Source of the DNA: Gammaproteobacteria bacterium
Lineage (GTDB): Bacteria > Pseudomonadota > Gammaproteobacteria > Chromatiales > Chromatiaceae
DNA length: 6,127 bases
Direction of reading: 5' to 3'
Assembly: GCA_024277555.1 (NCBI GenBank)
Contig: JAJRUY010000014.1
Coordinates: 1 to 6,127 of the forward strand
Shown here: positions 1-5,850 of the stretch, one piece after another
Position numbering within the stretch: the stretch's first letter is position 1
Layout: every line of letters begins with the position of its first letter
The notes under the pieces: model-generated
Told to the model about the DNA's origin: nothing
The model's input: only the letters and a program-made list of their open reading frames with translations
The model's database searches: none
Program-made: the position numbers and the translations under genes

Positions 1-1185
1 CGGAATACAATCAATGAACCCGGTGTGCTTTGGGTGGAGCAAAGTGAACAGCTGGGTACCGGGCATGCGGTGCAGCAGGCCATGCCGTTGTTGCAAGACA
101 TGGACAAAGTGCTGGTGCTGTATGGCGATGTACCTTTGATCCGGGAACAAAGTCTGCGCAAACTCATCAATAACACCGAATCCGGTGCGGGCTTGATGAC
201 AGTTACCCTGGACGACCCAACCGGCTATGGGCGCATTCAGCGCGACCCATCCGGCAAGGTGCAGTGTATCGTGGAGCAAAAGGATGCTTCCGGACAACAG
301 CTGGCCATTTCGGAAATCAACACCGGCATCATGTTGGTGGACACGCGGCAACTGCAGCAGTGGTTGCAGGATCTTTCACCAAAAAATGCCCAGGGTGAAT
401 ACTATCTCACCGACATCATCGCCATGGCGGTACATGATGGTGTGGATGTGCATGTCACCCAGCCGGGCGATGCGGTTGAGGCAGAAGGCATCAACGACCG
501 CTTGCAACTGGCCGCCCTGGAACGGGTGCTGCAGCGTTGGCGGGCGGAAGCCCTGATGTGCGATGGGGTAACCCTGATGGATCCCGCCCGTTTTGATCTG
601 CGCGGCAGCCTGGTTGCCGGAACAGACGTGACCCTGGATGTGAACGTAATTATCGAAGGTCAGGTGGTGCTGGGAGATGGCGTCTCCATCGGTGCAAATT
701 CAGTGCTGCGAAATGTACAGGTGGCCGACAATGTGTGCATCCGCGAGAACTGCGTGATCGAAGAAGCGATCATTGGCGCAGACAGCACCATCGGGCCGTT
801 TGCACGCATCCGCCCAGGCACCCGGCTAGCCACTGGTGCCCATGTGGGCAATTTCGTGGAAATCAAGAACTCCAGCATCGGTTCCGGCTCAAAAATTAAC
901 CACCTGAGCTACATTGGTGACACCCAAATGGGCAGCGGCGTCAATATTGGCGCTGGCACCATTACCTGCAATTATGATGGTGCCTACAAGCATCAGACGA
1001 TGATAAAAGACAAGGCCTTTATCGGCTCCAACGCGGCACTGGTGGCTCCGGTTTGTATCGGCGAAGATGCTACTATTGGCGCAGGCTCGGTAATCACCAA
1101 GGATGCGGTAGCAGGCGAACTGACCGTGGCGCGAGGCAAGCAAGTGAGCATCAAGGGCTGGAAGCGGCCGAAAAAGGAGAGCTAG
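1..1185 (+). CDS. glmU: Bifunctional UDP-GlcNAc pyrophosphorylase / glucosamine-1-phosphate N-acetyltransferase GlmU, 5' end missing
   Basis: Cytoplasmic enzyme that acetylates glucosamine-1-phosphate with acetyl-CoA and then joins the product to UTP, giving UDP-GlcNAc for peptidoglycan and LPS. The frame is open from base 1 and ends at TAG 1183-1185 (394 codons). Adding about 62 residues to the visible numbering reproduces E. coli GlmU positions and its 456-residue length, so only the N-terminus with the nucleotide-binding GxGTxM loop is missing. Visible uridylyltransferase motifs are EQLGTGHA, LYGDVPL (Asp at bases 127-129, E. coli D105), VEQKDA, EINTG and the NDRLQL segment. After about base 560 come left-handed beta-helix hexapeptide repeats. 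The acetyltransferase site is intact: His at 901-903 (E. coli H363), Tyr at 910-912 (Y366), then GAGTITCNYDG. The GTG at base 25 is internal, not the true start. It is followed one base later by glmS. Identification is secure. Confidence 0.97.
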   Translation, partial: RNTINEPGVLWVEQSEQLGTGHAVQQAMPLLQDMDKVLVLYGDVPLIREQSLRKLINNTESGAGLMTVTLDDPTGYGRIQRDPSGKVQCIVEQKDASGQQLAISEINTGIMLVDTRQLQQWLQDLSPKNAQGEYYLTDIIAMAVHDGVDVHVTQPGDAVEAEGINDRLQLAALERVLQRWRAEALMCDGVTLMDPARFDLRGSLVAGTDVTLDVNVIIEGQVVLGDGVSIGANSVLRNVQVADNVCIRENCVIEEAIIGADSTIGPFARIRPGTRLATGAHVGNFVEIKNSSIGSGSKINHLSYIGDTQMGSGVNIGAGTITCNYDGAYKHQTMIKDKAFIGSNAALVAPVCIGEDATIGAGSVITKDAVAGELTVARGKQVSIKGWKRPKKES

Positions 1186-1186
1186 C

Positions 1187-3013
1187 ATGTGTGGAATCGT
1201 TGGAGCCATCGGGTATCGGGACATTACCTCCGTACTCATGGAAGGGCTGAAGCGCCTGGAATACCGTGGTTATGATTCAGCCGGCATCGCCATTCAGGAT
1301 GCCAATGGACACATGCAACGCATTCGCTCCGTAGGCAAGGTTGCATCCTTGCAGGAACGCCTGCTGAACGCACCCATTGCAGGCAACCTGGGCATCGCCC
1401 ATACCAGATGGGCCACCCACGGCATCCCCGCAGAGCGCAATGCACACCCGCATATGAGTGGCGAGCGAGTGGCCGTGGTGCATAACGGCATCATTGAAAA
1501 CCATACGGAACTGCGCGCAGAATTGGAGGCCGATGGCTACCATTTTGTTTCAGAAACAGATACAGAAGTCATTGCCCACCTGCTGGCGCGGGCACTGGAT
1601 AGCGAACCCGATTTTCCCAGTGCTTTCCGTATGGTTACCTCGCGTCTGGTTGGCGCCTACGCCCTGGCAGCTTCCAGCCCTGACGACCCAGACCGGATCG
1701 TAGTGGCGCGAGCCGGCAGCCCGCTGGTTATTGGTGTGGGTAAGAGCGAACATTTTATCGCTTCGGATGTCTTTGCATTGTTGCCGGAAACCCAGGAGTT
1801 CATTTTTCTGCAGGAAGGTGATCTAGCCGAAATCTACCGGGATCACGTAAAGATCTTCGACGAGAATGGTGTGGAGGTAGAGCGGCCAATCAGCTCTTCC
1901 AAACTCGATGCCAGTGTAGTGGACAAGGGTTCCTACCGCCATTACATGCTCAAGGAAATATTCGAGCAGCCCGGGGTGGTGGCAGAGACACTGGAAGGGC
2001 GCATCTACAAGGGCCGGCTGCTGGAAGAAAGCTTCGGCTACGAAACCCGGGCCCTGCTGGACAAAACCGAACAGGTGCACATCATTGCCTGCGGCACCAG
2101 CTATCATGCCGGCATGGTTGCCCGCTACTGGCTGGAAGACATCGGCATACCCTGCATGGTTGAAGTGGCCAGTGAATACAGGTATCGCAATGCCGTGGTT
2201 TCCGACAACACCCTGTTCGTCACCATCTCCCAGTCAGGCGAAACTGCCGATACCCTGGCTGCCCTGCGTGGCTCCCGGGACAAGAGCTATCTGGGCAGCA
2301 TGGTGGTATGCAATGTGCCCGAAAGCTCCCTGGTTCGGGAATCCGACGTGGCTCTCATGACCCGCGCCGGCAAGGAAATCGGCGTCGCCTCCACCAAGGC
2401 CTTCACCACCCAGCTGGTCGCCCTGCGCCTGCTGGTGCTGGCCCTGGCCAAGCGCAAGGGACAGAGCGTGGAAGAGCAGCGGGTGCTGATCGAAGAACTG
2501 CATGCCCTGCCGCGGCAACTGGAAGTGGCCCTGGGCCTGAGCGATCCAATAAAACAAATGGCAGAATCCTTTTCCGACAAGGAACACGCCCTGTTTCTGG
2601 GGCGGGGTCCTTTCTATCCCATTGCCATGGAAGGAGCGCTAAAGCTCAAGGAAATCTCCTATATCCATGCCGAAGCCTATCCAGCAGGCGAACTCAAGCA
2701 TGGTCCTCTGGCGTTGGTAGATGAAAAAATGCCGGTGATCTGCGCCCTGCCCAACGACCCCCTGCTGGACAAGGTGCTGTCCAACCTGCAGGAAGTGCGC
2801 GCCAGGGGAGGGGAGCTGTTCCTGTTCAGTGACCAGGCGGTCAATATCGGGCTGGACAAGTACCAGTCCCTTACCCTGTCGGACATCAACCCCAGCACCG
2901 CGCCGATTGTCTATACCATCCCCCTGCAACTGCTTGCCTATCATGTTGCCGTACTCAAGGGGACAGATGTTGATCAGCCGCGCAACCTTGCCAAATCGGT
3001 GACTGTGGAGTAA
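1187..3013 (+). CDS. glmS: Glutamine--fructose-6-phosphate aminotransferase (isomerizing), GlmS
   Basis: Makes glucosamine-6-phosphate from fructose-6-phosphate and glutamine, the committed step to UDP-GlcNAc; cytoplasmic. The protein has 608 residues (E. coli 609). The N-terminal class II glutaminase domain (about 1-240) starts MCGIVGA, with nucleophile Cys2 exposed after Met removal. It carries RWATHG (Arg74), HNGIIEN (about 99-105) and the ETDTEV loop. Two SIS sugar-isomerase domains follow: the first has CGTSYHAG (Cys302), SQSGETADT and STKAFTTQ; the second has GRGPFYPIAMEGALKLKEIS (Glu489) and ELKHGP (His505). The C-terminal tail DQPRNLAKSVTVE matches E. coli and holds the catalytic Lys603. 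All key residues are present. The start is set by AAGGAG at 1174-1179, inside the end of glmU and 7 bases before ATG, one base after the glmU stop. This suggests co-transcription and coupled translation. The gene ends with tandem stops TAA TAG. No leader is available for a glmS riboswitch. Confidence 0.98.
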   Translation: MCGIVGAIGYRDITSVLMEGLKRLEYRGYDSAGIAIQDANGHMQRIRSVGKVASLQERLLNAPIAGNLGIAHTRWATHGIPAERNAHPHMSGERVAVVHNGIIENHTELRAELEADGYHFVSETDTEVIAHLLARALDSEPDFPSAFRMVTSRLVGAYALAASSPDDPDRIVVARAGSPLVIGVGKSEHFIASDVFALLPETQEFIFLQEGDLAEIYRDHVKIFDENGVEVERPISSSKLDASVVDKGSYRHYMLKEIFEQPGVVAETLEGRIYKGRLLEESFGYETRALLDKTEQVHIIACGTSYHAGMVARYWLEDIGIPCMVEVASEYRYRNAVVSDNTLFVTISQSGETADTLAALRGSRDKSYLGSMVVCNVPESSLVRESDVALMTRAGKEIGVASTKAFTTQLVALRLLVLALAKRKGQSVEEQRVLIEELHALPRQLEVALGLSDPIKQMAESFSDKEHALFLGRGPFYPIAMEGALKLKEISYIHAEAYPAGELKHGPLALVDEKMPVICALPNDPLLDKVLSNLQEVRARGGELFLFSDQAVNIGLDKYQSLTLSDINPSTAPIVYTIPLQLLAYHVAVLKGTDVDQPRNLAKSVTVE

Positions 3014-3016
3014 TAG

Positions 3017-3027
3017 GCTGTATCAGC
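3017..3027 (+). other. Weak hairpin in the glmS-sulP convergent gap
   Basis: The 50 bases between the two converging stop codons hold only GCTG-TAT-CAGC, a 4-bp stem with a 3-base loop, followed by GTTTATTGG rather than a clean T-run. A second possible 4-bp pairing (GGGA with TCCC, about 3043-3060) has a long loop. Neither looks like an efficient intrinsic terminator for glmS or for the opposing sulP transcript. Confidence 0.2.
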
Positions 3028-3063
3028 GTTTATTGGTATTTGGGGAGATCCGAGAGTCCCGCG

Positions 3064-4635
3064 TCAGCCTTTCGCTTCGAAATCCTTCTTGTCCACCGCC
3101 AGGTGATAGGTGGGGTCTTCCATCACATTCACTTCCACCAGGTCACCCGCTGTTTTTAGCAGTTGCCGGCATTCCGGGCTGAGGTGTTTGAGGTGCAGAC
3201 GCTTGTGTTCCCGCAGGTAGCGTTCGGCGAGTTTGTCGATGGCTTCGATGGCGGAATGATCGGCGACCCGGGCGTTCTTGAAATCCACTATCACATCATC
3301 CGGATCGTTTTTCGGGTCGAAGATTTCCTGAAAATGATGTACCGAGGCAAAGAACAGCGGGCCGTTGAGTTCATACACCTTGCCGCCCATGCGATTGCTG
3401 CGGCTGGTGGCGTTGATGTGTTTTGCATGCTGCCAGGCAAACACCAGCGCCGACAGGATGACGCCGATGATGACCGCTACCGCCAGATCATAAGCCACGG
3501 TGATTACGGCAACTGAAATGCCGATGAGGGTGTCTGCGGGCGGGATCTTGCCGATTAGCCGGAAACTGCACCACTCAAAGGTACCGATAACCACCATGAA
3601 CATCACCCCAACCAGCACGGCGATGGGTATTTGCTCGATGAGGGAGGAGCCGACCAGGATAAAGGACAGCAGAAACAGGGCGGCGCTGATGCCGGACAGT
3701 CGCCCTCTGCCGCCGGATTTGATGTTGATGATGCTTTGCCCCACCATGGCGCAGCCGCCCATGCCGCCGAACAGGCCGGTGGTGGCGTTGGCCACTCCCT
3801 GGCCGATGCATTCACGGTTGGGCTGGCCCCGGGTTTCGGTGAGTTCGTCCACCAGGTTCAGGGTCAGCAGGCTTTCGATCAACCCCACCAGAGCCATGAT
3901 CAGGGCATAGGGAAACACGATTTGCAGGGTTTCCAGGTCGAAGGGGATGTCTGGAATATGAAAGCTGGGCAAGCCGCCCTGGATCGATGCCATATCCCCC
4001 ACGGTTGTGGTATTCAGGCCGAAGCCGAGCGCGACTAGAGTACCGGCGATAATTGCCACCAGGGTGGAAGGCACTGCCTTGGTCAGTCTGGGGAGGTATT
4101 CGATGATGGCCATGGTCAGGGCGATCAGCCCCAGCATGATCATCAGTGCGTCACCGCTGATCCACTGGGCGTTGCCAGCGACATCGGTGAGGATATTGCC
4201 GCTGGCATCGCGGAGCTTGAACTGATCCAGCTGGGCGATGAAAATAACCAGCGCCAGCCCGTTGACGAAGCCCAGGAACACCGGATGGGGCACCAGGCGA
4301 ATAAACTTGCCCAGCTTCAGCACCCCGAACAGGATCTGGATGGCGCCTGCGAGTACCACGGCGGCAAACAGATATTCCACGCCATGCTCCACCACCAGGG
4401 AAACGATCACCACGGCAATGGCGCCAGTGGCGCCAGTGATCATGCCCGGACGGCCACCGATGACGGCGGCAATCAGGCCCATGATGAAGGCCGCATACAG
4501 GCCCACCAGAGGGGCGACATGGGCGACAAAGGCGAATGCGACTGCTTCTGGCACCAGAGCCAGGGCGACGGTCAGCCCGGACAGGATGTCGTTTTTTGCA
4601 TTCTGTGGGGAATGCCTGGAGATGATATCGAACAT
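3064..4635 (-). CDS. SulP-family inorganic anion transporter with C-terminal STAS domain
   Basis: Inner-membrane secondary transporter of the SulP (SLC26-like) family; 523 residues, complete. The region from about 13 to 402 is a run of hydrophobic segments broken by family motifs: LVPEAVAFAF (27-36), GGRPGMITGATGAIAVV (60-76), the PHPVFLGFVNGLA stretch (116-128), and the conserved GLFGGMGGCAMVGQ (287-300) leading into INIKSGGRGRLSG. Residues from about 419 to 505 form a cytoplasmic STAS domain, beginning VYELNGPLFFAS, with a VIVDFKNARVADHSA core. The N-terminal motifs most resemble the Bacillus YbaR-like branch, as I recall it. Family members carry sulfate, bicarbonate or other anions, and nothing here fixes the substrate. 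The ATG at 4633-4635 is chosen because the protein then begins just before the first membrane segment; a modest AGGGA lies 12 bases upstream (4648-4652). The gene converges on glmS and diverges from yaaA, so it is probably transcribed alone. Confidence 0.93.
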   Translation of the reverse strand: MFDIISRHSPQNAKNDILSGLTVALALVPEAVAFAFVAHVAPLVGLYAAFIMGLIAAVIGGRPGMITGATGAIAVVIVSLVVEHGVEYLFAAVVLAGAIQILFGVLKLGKFIRLVPHPVFLGFVNGLALVIFIAQLDQFKLRDASGNILTDVAGNAQWISGDALMIMLGLIALTMAIIEYLPRLTKAVPSTLVAIIAGTLVALGFGLNTTTVGDMASIQGGLPSFHIPDIPFDLETLQIVFPYALIMALVGLIESLLTLNLVDELTETRGQPNRECIGQGVANATTGLFGGMGGCAMVGQSIINIKSGGRGRLSGISAALFLLSFILVGSSLIEQIPIAVLVGVMFMVVIGTFEWCSFRLIGKIPPADTLIGISVAVITVAYDLAVAVIIGVILSALVFAWQHAKHINATSRSNRMGGKVYELNGPLFFASVHHFQEIFDPKNDPDDVIVDFKNARVADHSAIEAIDKLAERYLREHKRLHLKHLSPECRQLLKTAGDLVEVNVMEDPTYHLAVDKKDFEAKG

Positions 4636-4676
4636 GTGATCGTGTCTTCCCTGGTGGCGTGAGCCGGGCGGTGGGA

Positions 4677-4703
4677 TTCCCGCACAGACAACCCTGTGGG
4701 GAA
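4677..4703. repeat. Imperfect inverted repeat in the sulP-yaaA divergent region
   Basis: TTCCC-g-CACAG pairs with CTGTG-GGGAA across a 6-base spacer (ACAACC), making a 10-bp stem with one bulged G (4682). On the plus strand it is followed by CGGAAAAAAG, and on the minus strand by TCCCACCGC, so it lacks the U-run of an intrinsic terminator in either direction. It lies just upstream of the candidate yaaA -10 and inside the likely sulP mRNA leader. It could be an operator or a leader stem-loop; no known regulator is recognised. Confidence 0.55.
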
Positions 4704-4715
4704 CGGAAAAAAGCG

Positions 4716-4724
4716 TGCTATTCT
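4716..4724 (+). promoter_or_regulatory. Candidate extended -10 promoter for yaaA
   Basis: TGC-TATTCT is an extended -10 element (TGn plus a hexamer matching TATAAT at 4/6). No good -35 lies 16-18 bases upstream, as is common for extended -10 promoters. Transcription would start near 4731 and give a leader of about 50 bases before the ATG at 4781. It overlaps the minus-strand TAGAAT. Confidence 0.35.
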
Positions 4725-4748
4725 AGTCGAAATCCAGGGGGTTGTCCC
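4720..4748 (-). promoter_or_regulatory. Candidate sigma-70 promoter for the SulP gene
   Basis: Read on the minus strand, GGGACA (4748-4743; 4/6 to TTGACA) is followed after exactly 17 bases by TAGAAT (4725-4720; 5/6 to TATAAT). Transcription would begin near 4713 and leave a leader of about 78 bases containing the inverted repeat at 4677-4703. This is motif matching only. The -10 shares its bases with the candidate yaaA promoter on the other strand. Confidence 0.4.
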
Positions 4749-4780
4749 CGTTGTTTCTTGTTTCAGGAATCACTATTAGA

Positions 4781-5554
4781 ATGATCATCACTCTTTCGCC
4801 TTCAAAAGGGCAGGATTTTGAAACGCCGGTCTCGGCAGGGGGCGTCACCCAGCCGCAGATGTTGGACGAGTCCCTGCTGCTCATCGAAGAATTGCGCAAG
4901 TACACAGCCGGGCAGATTCGCGAGCTGATGTCGGTAAGCGACAACATCGCCAGGCTGAATCAGGAGCGTTACCAATCCTTCAGTACCCCGTTTACGGAAC
5001 AAAATGCCCGCCCGGCGCTGTTTGCCTTCAAGGGCGATGTATATCGCGGCATTCCTGTCGGGGAGTACAGCCAGGATGATCTGGATTTCGCCCAGAAGCA
5101 TCTGTGTATCTTGTCCGGATTATACGGCTGCCTGCGTCCCCTGGATCTGATTCAAGCTTACCGCCTGGAAATGAAGACCAAACTGGAAAATCCCAGGGGT
5201 GAGAATCTTTACCAGTTCTGGGGGAATCGCATCACGCAGTGCCTGAATGCAGAACTGAAAAGCCACGCAGAGCCTGTATTGATCAACCTGGCCTCCAATG
5301 AATATTTCAAGGCGGTGAAGCCCAAGTTGCTGGATGGCCGGTTGCTGGATATTGCATTCAAGGAGGAAAAGAATGGCAAAGCCCGCGTTATCGCCATATT
5401 CGCAAAACGGGCGCGGGGCATGATGGCAGATTATATTATCCGCAACCGGCTGGAAGAATCCGAAGCGATCAAATCTTTCGACCGGGAAGGCTACCGCTAT
5501 TCGGCTCAGGATTCCGACGACAGGCAATGGGTGTTTGTGCGCCCCCAGCCCTGA
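4781..5554 (+). CDS. yaaA: Peroxide stress protein YaaA (DUF328/UPF0246 family)
   Basis: Cytoplasmic protein of 257 residues (E. coli YaaA 258). In E. coli it is induced by peroxide through OxyR and lowers unincorporated intracellular iron, limiting Fenton damage to DNA and proteins; its biochemical activity is less settled, with DNA binding reported. Family motifs seen in order are SPSKGQDF (6-13), AFKGDVYRG (82-90), LSGLYGCLRPLDLIQAYRLE (111-130), NLYQFWGN (142-149), INLASNEYFKAVKPK (168-182), EKNGKARVIAIFAKRARGMM (196-215) and a C-terminal REGYRY. The ATG at 4781 is preferred over an in-frame TTG at 4742 because family proteins start directly with a short hydrophobic strand before SPxK; a weak AGGAA lies 11 bases upstream. 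It runs in the same direction as feoA, 65 bases away, and is divergent from the SulP gene. No OxyR site was recognised by eye. Confidence 0.95.
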   Translation: MIITLSPSKGQDFETPVSAGGVTQPQMLDESLLLIEELRKYTAGQIRELMSVSDNIARLNQERYQSFSTPFTEQNARPALFAFKGDVYRGIPVGEYSQDDLDFAQKHLCILSGLYGCLRPLDLIQAYRLEMKTKLENPRGENLYQFWGNRITQCLNAELKSHAEPVLINLASNEYFKAVKPKLLDGRLLDIAFKEEKNGKARVIAIFAKRARGMMADYIIRNRLEESEAIKSFDREGYRYSAQDSDDRQWVFVRPQP

Positions 5555-5560
5555 TTGCCG

Positions 5561-5589
5561 ATGCAAAGTTTGAGCAGGCATACTATAAT
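5561..5589 (+). promoter_or_regulatory. feoAB promoter with perfect -10 TATAAT
   Basis: TATAAT at 5584-5589 matches the sigma-70 -10 consensus fully. At 17-base spacing the -35 would be ATGCAA (5561-5566), only 3/6 to consensus; TTGAGC at 5570-5575 is too close to serve. Transcription would start near 5596, giving a leader of only about 24 bases to the feoA ATG. The -10 shares four bases with the Fur box, which would let bound Fur block RNA polymerase. Confidence 0.7.
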
Positions 5590-5606
5590 GAGAATAGTTC
5601 TCATTA
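5586..5606. promoter_or_regulatory. Fur box upstream of feoA
   Basis: Two perfectly inverted 9-base arms, TAATGAGAA and TTCTCATTA, are separated by TAG. The inner TGAGAAT-A-GTTCTCA agrees with the 7-1-7 Fur consensus TGATAATnATTATCA at 11 of 14 scored positions. It covers the end of the -10 hexamer and the expected start site. Fe(II)-Fur binding here should repress feoAB when iron is sufficient. Symmetry, position and target gene all agree; binding itself is inferred. Confidence 0.88.
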
Positions 5607-5619
5607 CATTCATCTATCC

Positions 5620-5850
5620 ATGACCCAGCAAAGTTTATCCCAAGTTGCTCCAGGTCGGCGTGTGCGCCTGGTGTCCATAGAAGGTGATCGCGTCCTGGCG
5701 CGCCGCCTCCTTGCCCTGGGATTGAGCGTGGGCAATGAGGTGGAAGTGCTGCATCGCCGCAATGGTGATGTGGTGGTGGGTAGGGATGGCAACCGGCTGG
5801 CTTTGGGGCATGACATTGCTGCCCGGGTGCTGATCAAGGAGCTGTCCTGA
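5620..5850 (+). CDS. feoA: Ferrous iron transport accessory protein FeoA
   Basis: Small cytoplasmic SH3-like protein of 76 residues that supports FeoB-dependent Fe(II) uptake. The sequence shows the usual FeoA pattern: a short N-terminus, then APGRRVRLVSIEGD (10-23), the RRLLALGLSVGNEVEVLHR core (28-46), a GDVVVGRDGNRLALGHD strand pair (49-65), and the AARVLIKEL end. ATG 5620 is chosen because it places the conserved PG motif about ten residues in and lies after the promoter; an in-frame ATG at 5527 lies inside yaaA and upstream of the promoter. No Shine-Dalgarno sequence precedes the ATG (CATTCATCTATCC), which is unusual. The stop overlaps the feoB start by one base (ATGA), indicating a coupled operon. 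Control is probably by Fur. Confidence 0.94.
   Translation: MTQQSLSQVAPGRRVRLVSIEGDRVLARRLLALGLSVGNEVEVLHRRNGDVVVGRDGNRLALGHDIAARVLIKELS

Noticed and set aside
25..27. GTG at base 25 as the start of glmU
   Set aside because: The frame is open to base 1, and residue numbering against E. coli shows about 62 residues missing upstream, including the essential nucleotide-binding loop.
1183..1190. glmS ribozyme/riboswitch upstream of glmS
   Set aside because: Only one base separates glmU from glmS, and the upstream DNA is conserved glmU coding sequence; the ribozyme is mainly a Firmicutes feature.
2234..2944. Minus-strand open frames within glmS
   Set aside because: Antisense shadows of the conserved SIS domains, with no domain resemblance and no ribosome binding or promoter support.
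3163..4662. Several open frames of 70-136 codons on the plus strand opposite the SulP gene
   Set aside because: They overlap a clear transporter gene and show low-complexity, Ala/Pro/Gly/His-rich translations without recognisable domains, as expected of shadows of a GC-rich gene.
4677..4710. Inverted repeat plus A-run read as a rho-independent terminator
   Set aside because: The run after the stem is A on the plus strand; on the minus strand the T-run lies before, not after, the stem. It also sits between divergent genes, where no transcript needs to end.
4742..4780. Upstream in-frame TTG start giving yaaA 13 extra residues
   Set aside because: YaaA family proteins begin directly at the MIITLSPSK-like strand, and the ATG at 4781 gives the family length; the extra residues show no family match.
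5527..5619. N-terminal extension of feoA into the end of yaaA
   Set aside because: It would lie upstream of the perfect -10 and Fur box and add 31 residues that FeoA proteins lack; 76 residues from ATG 5620 fits the family.
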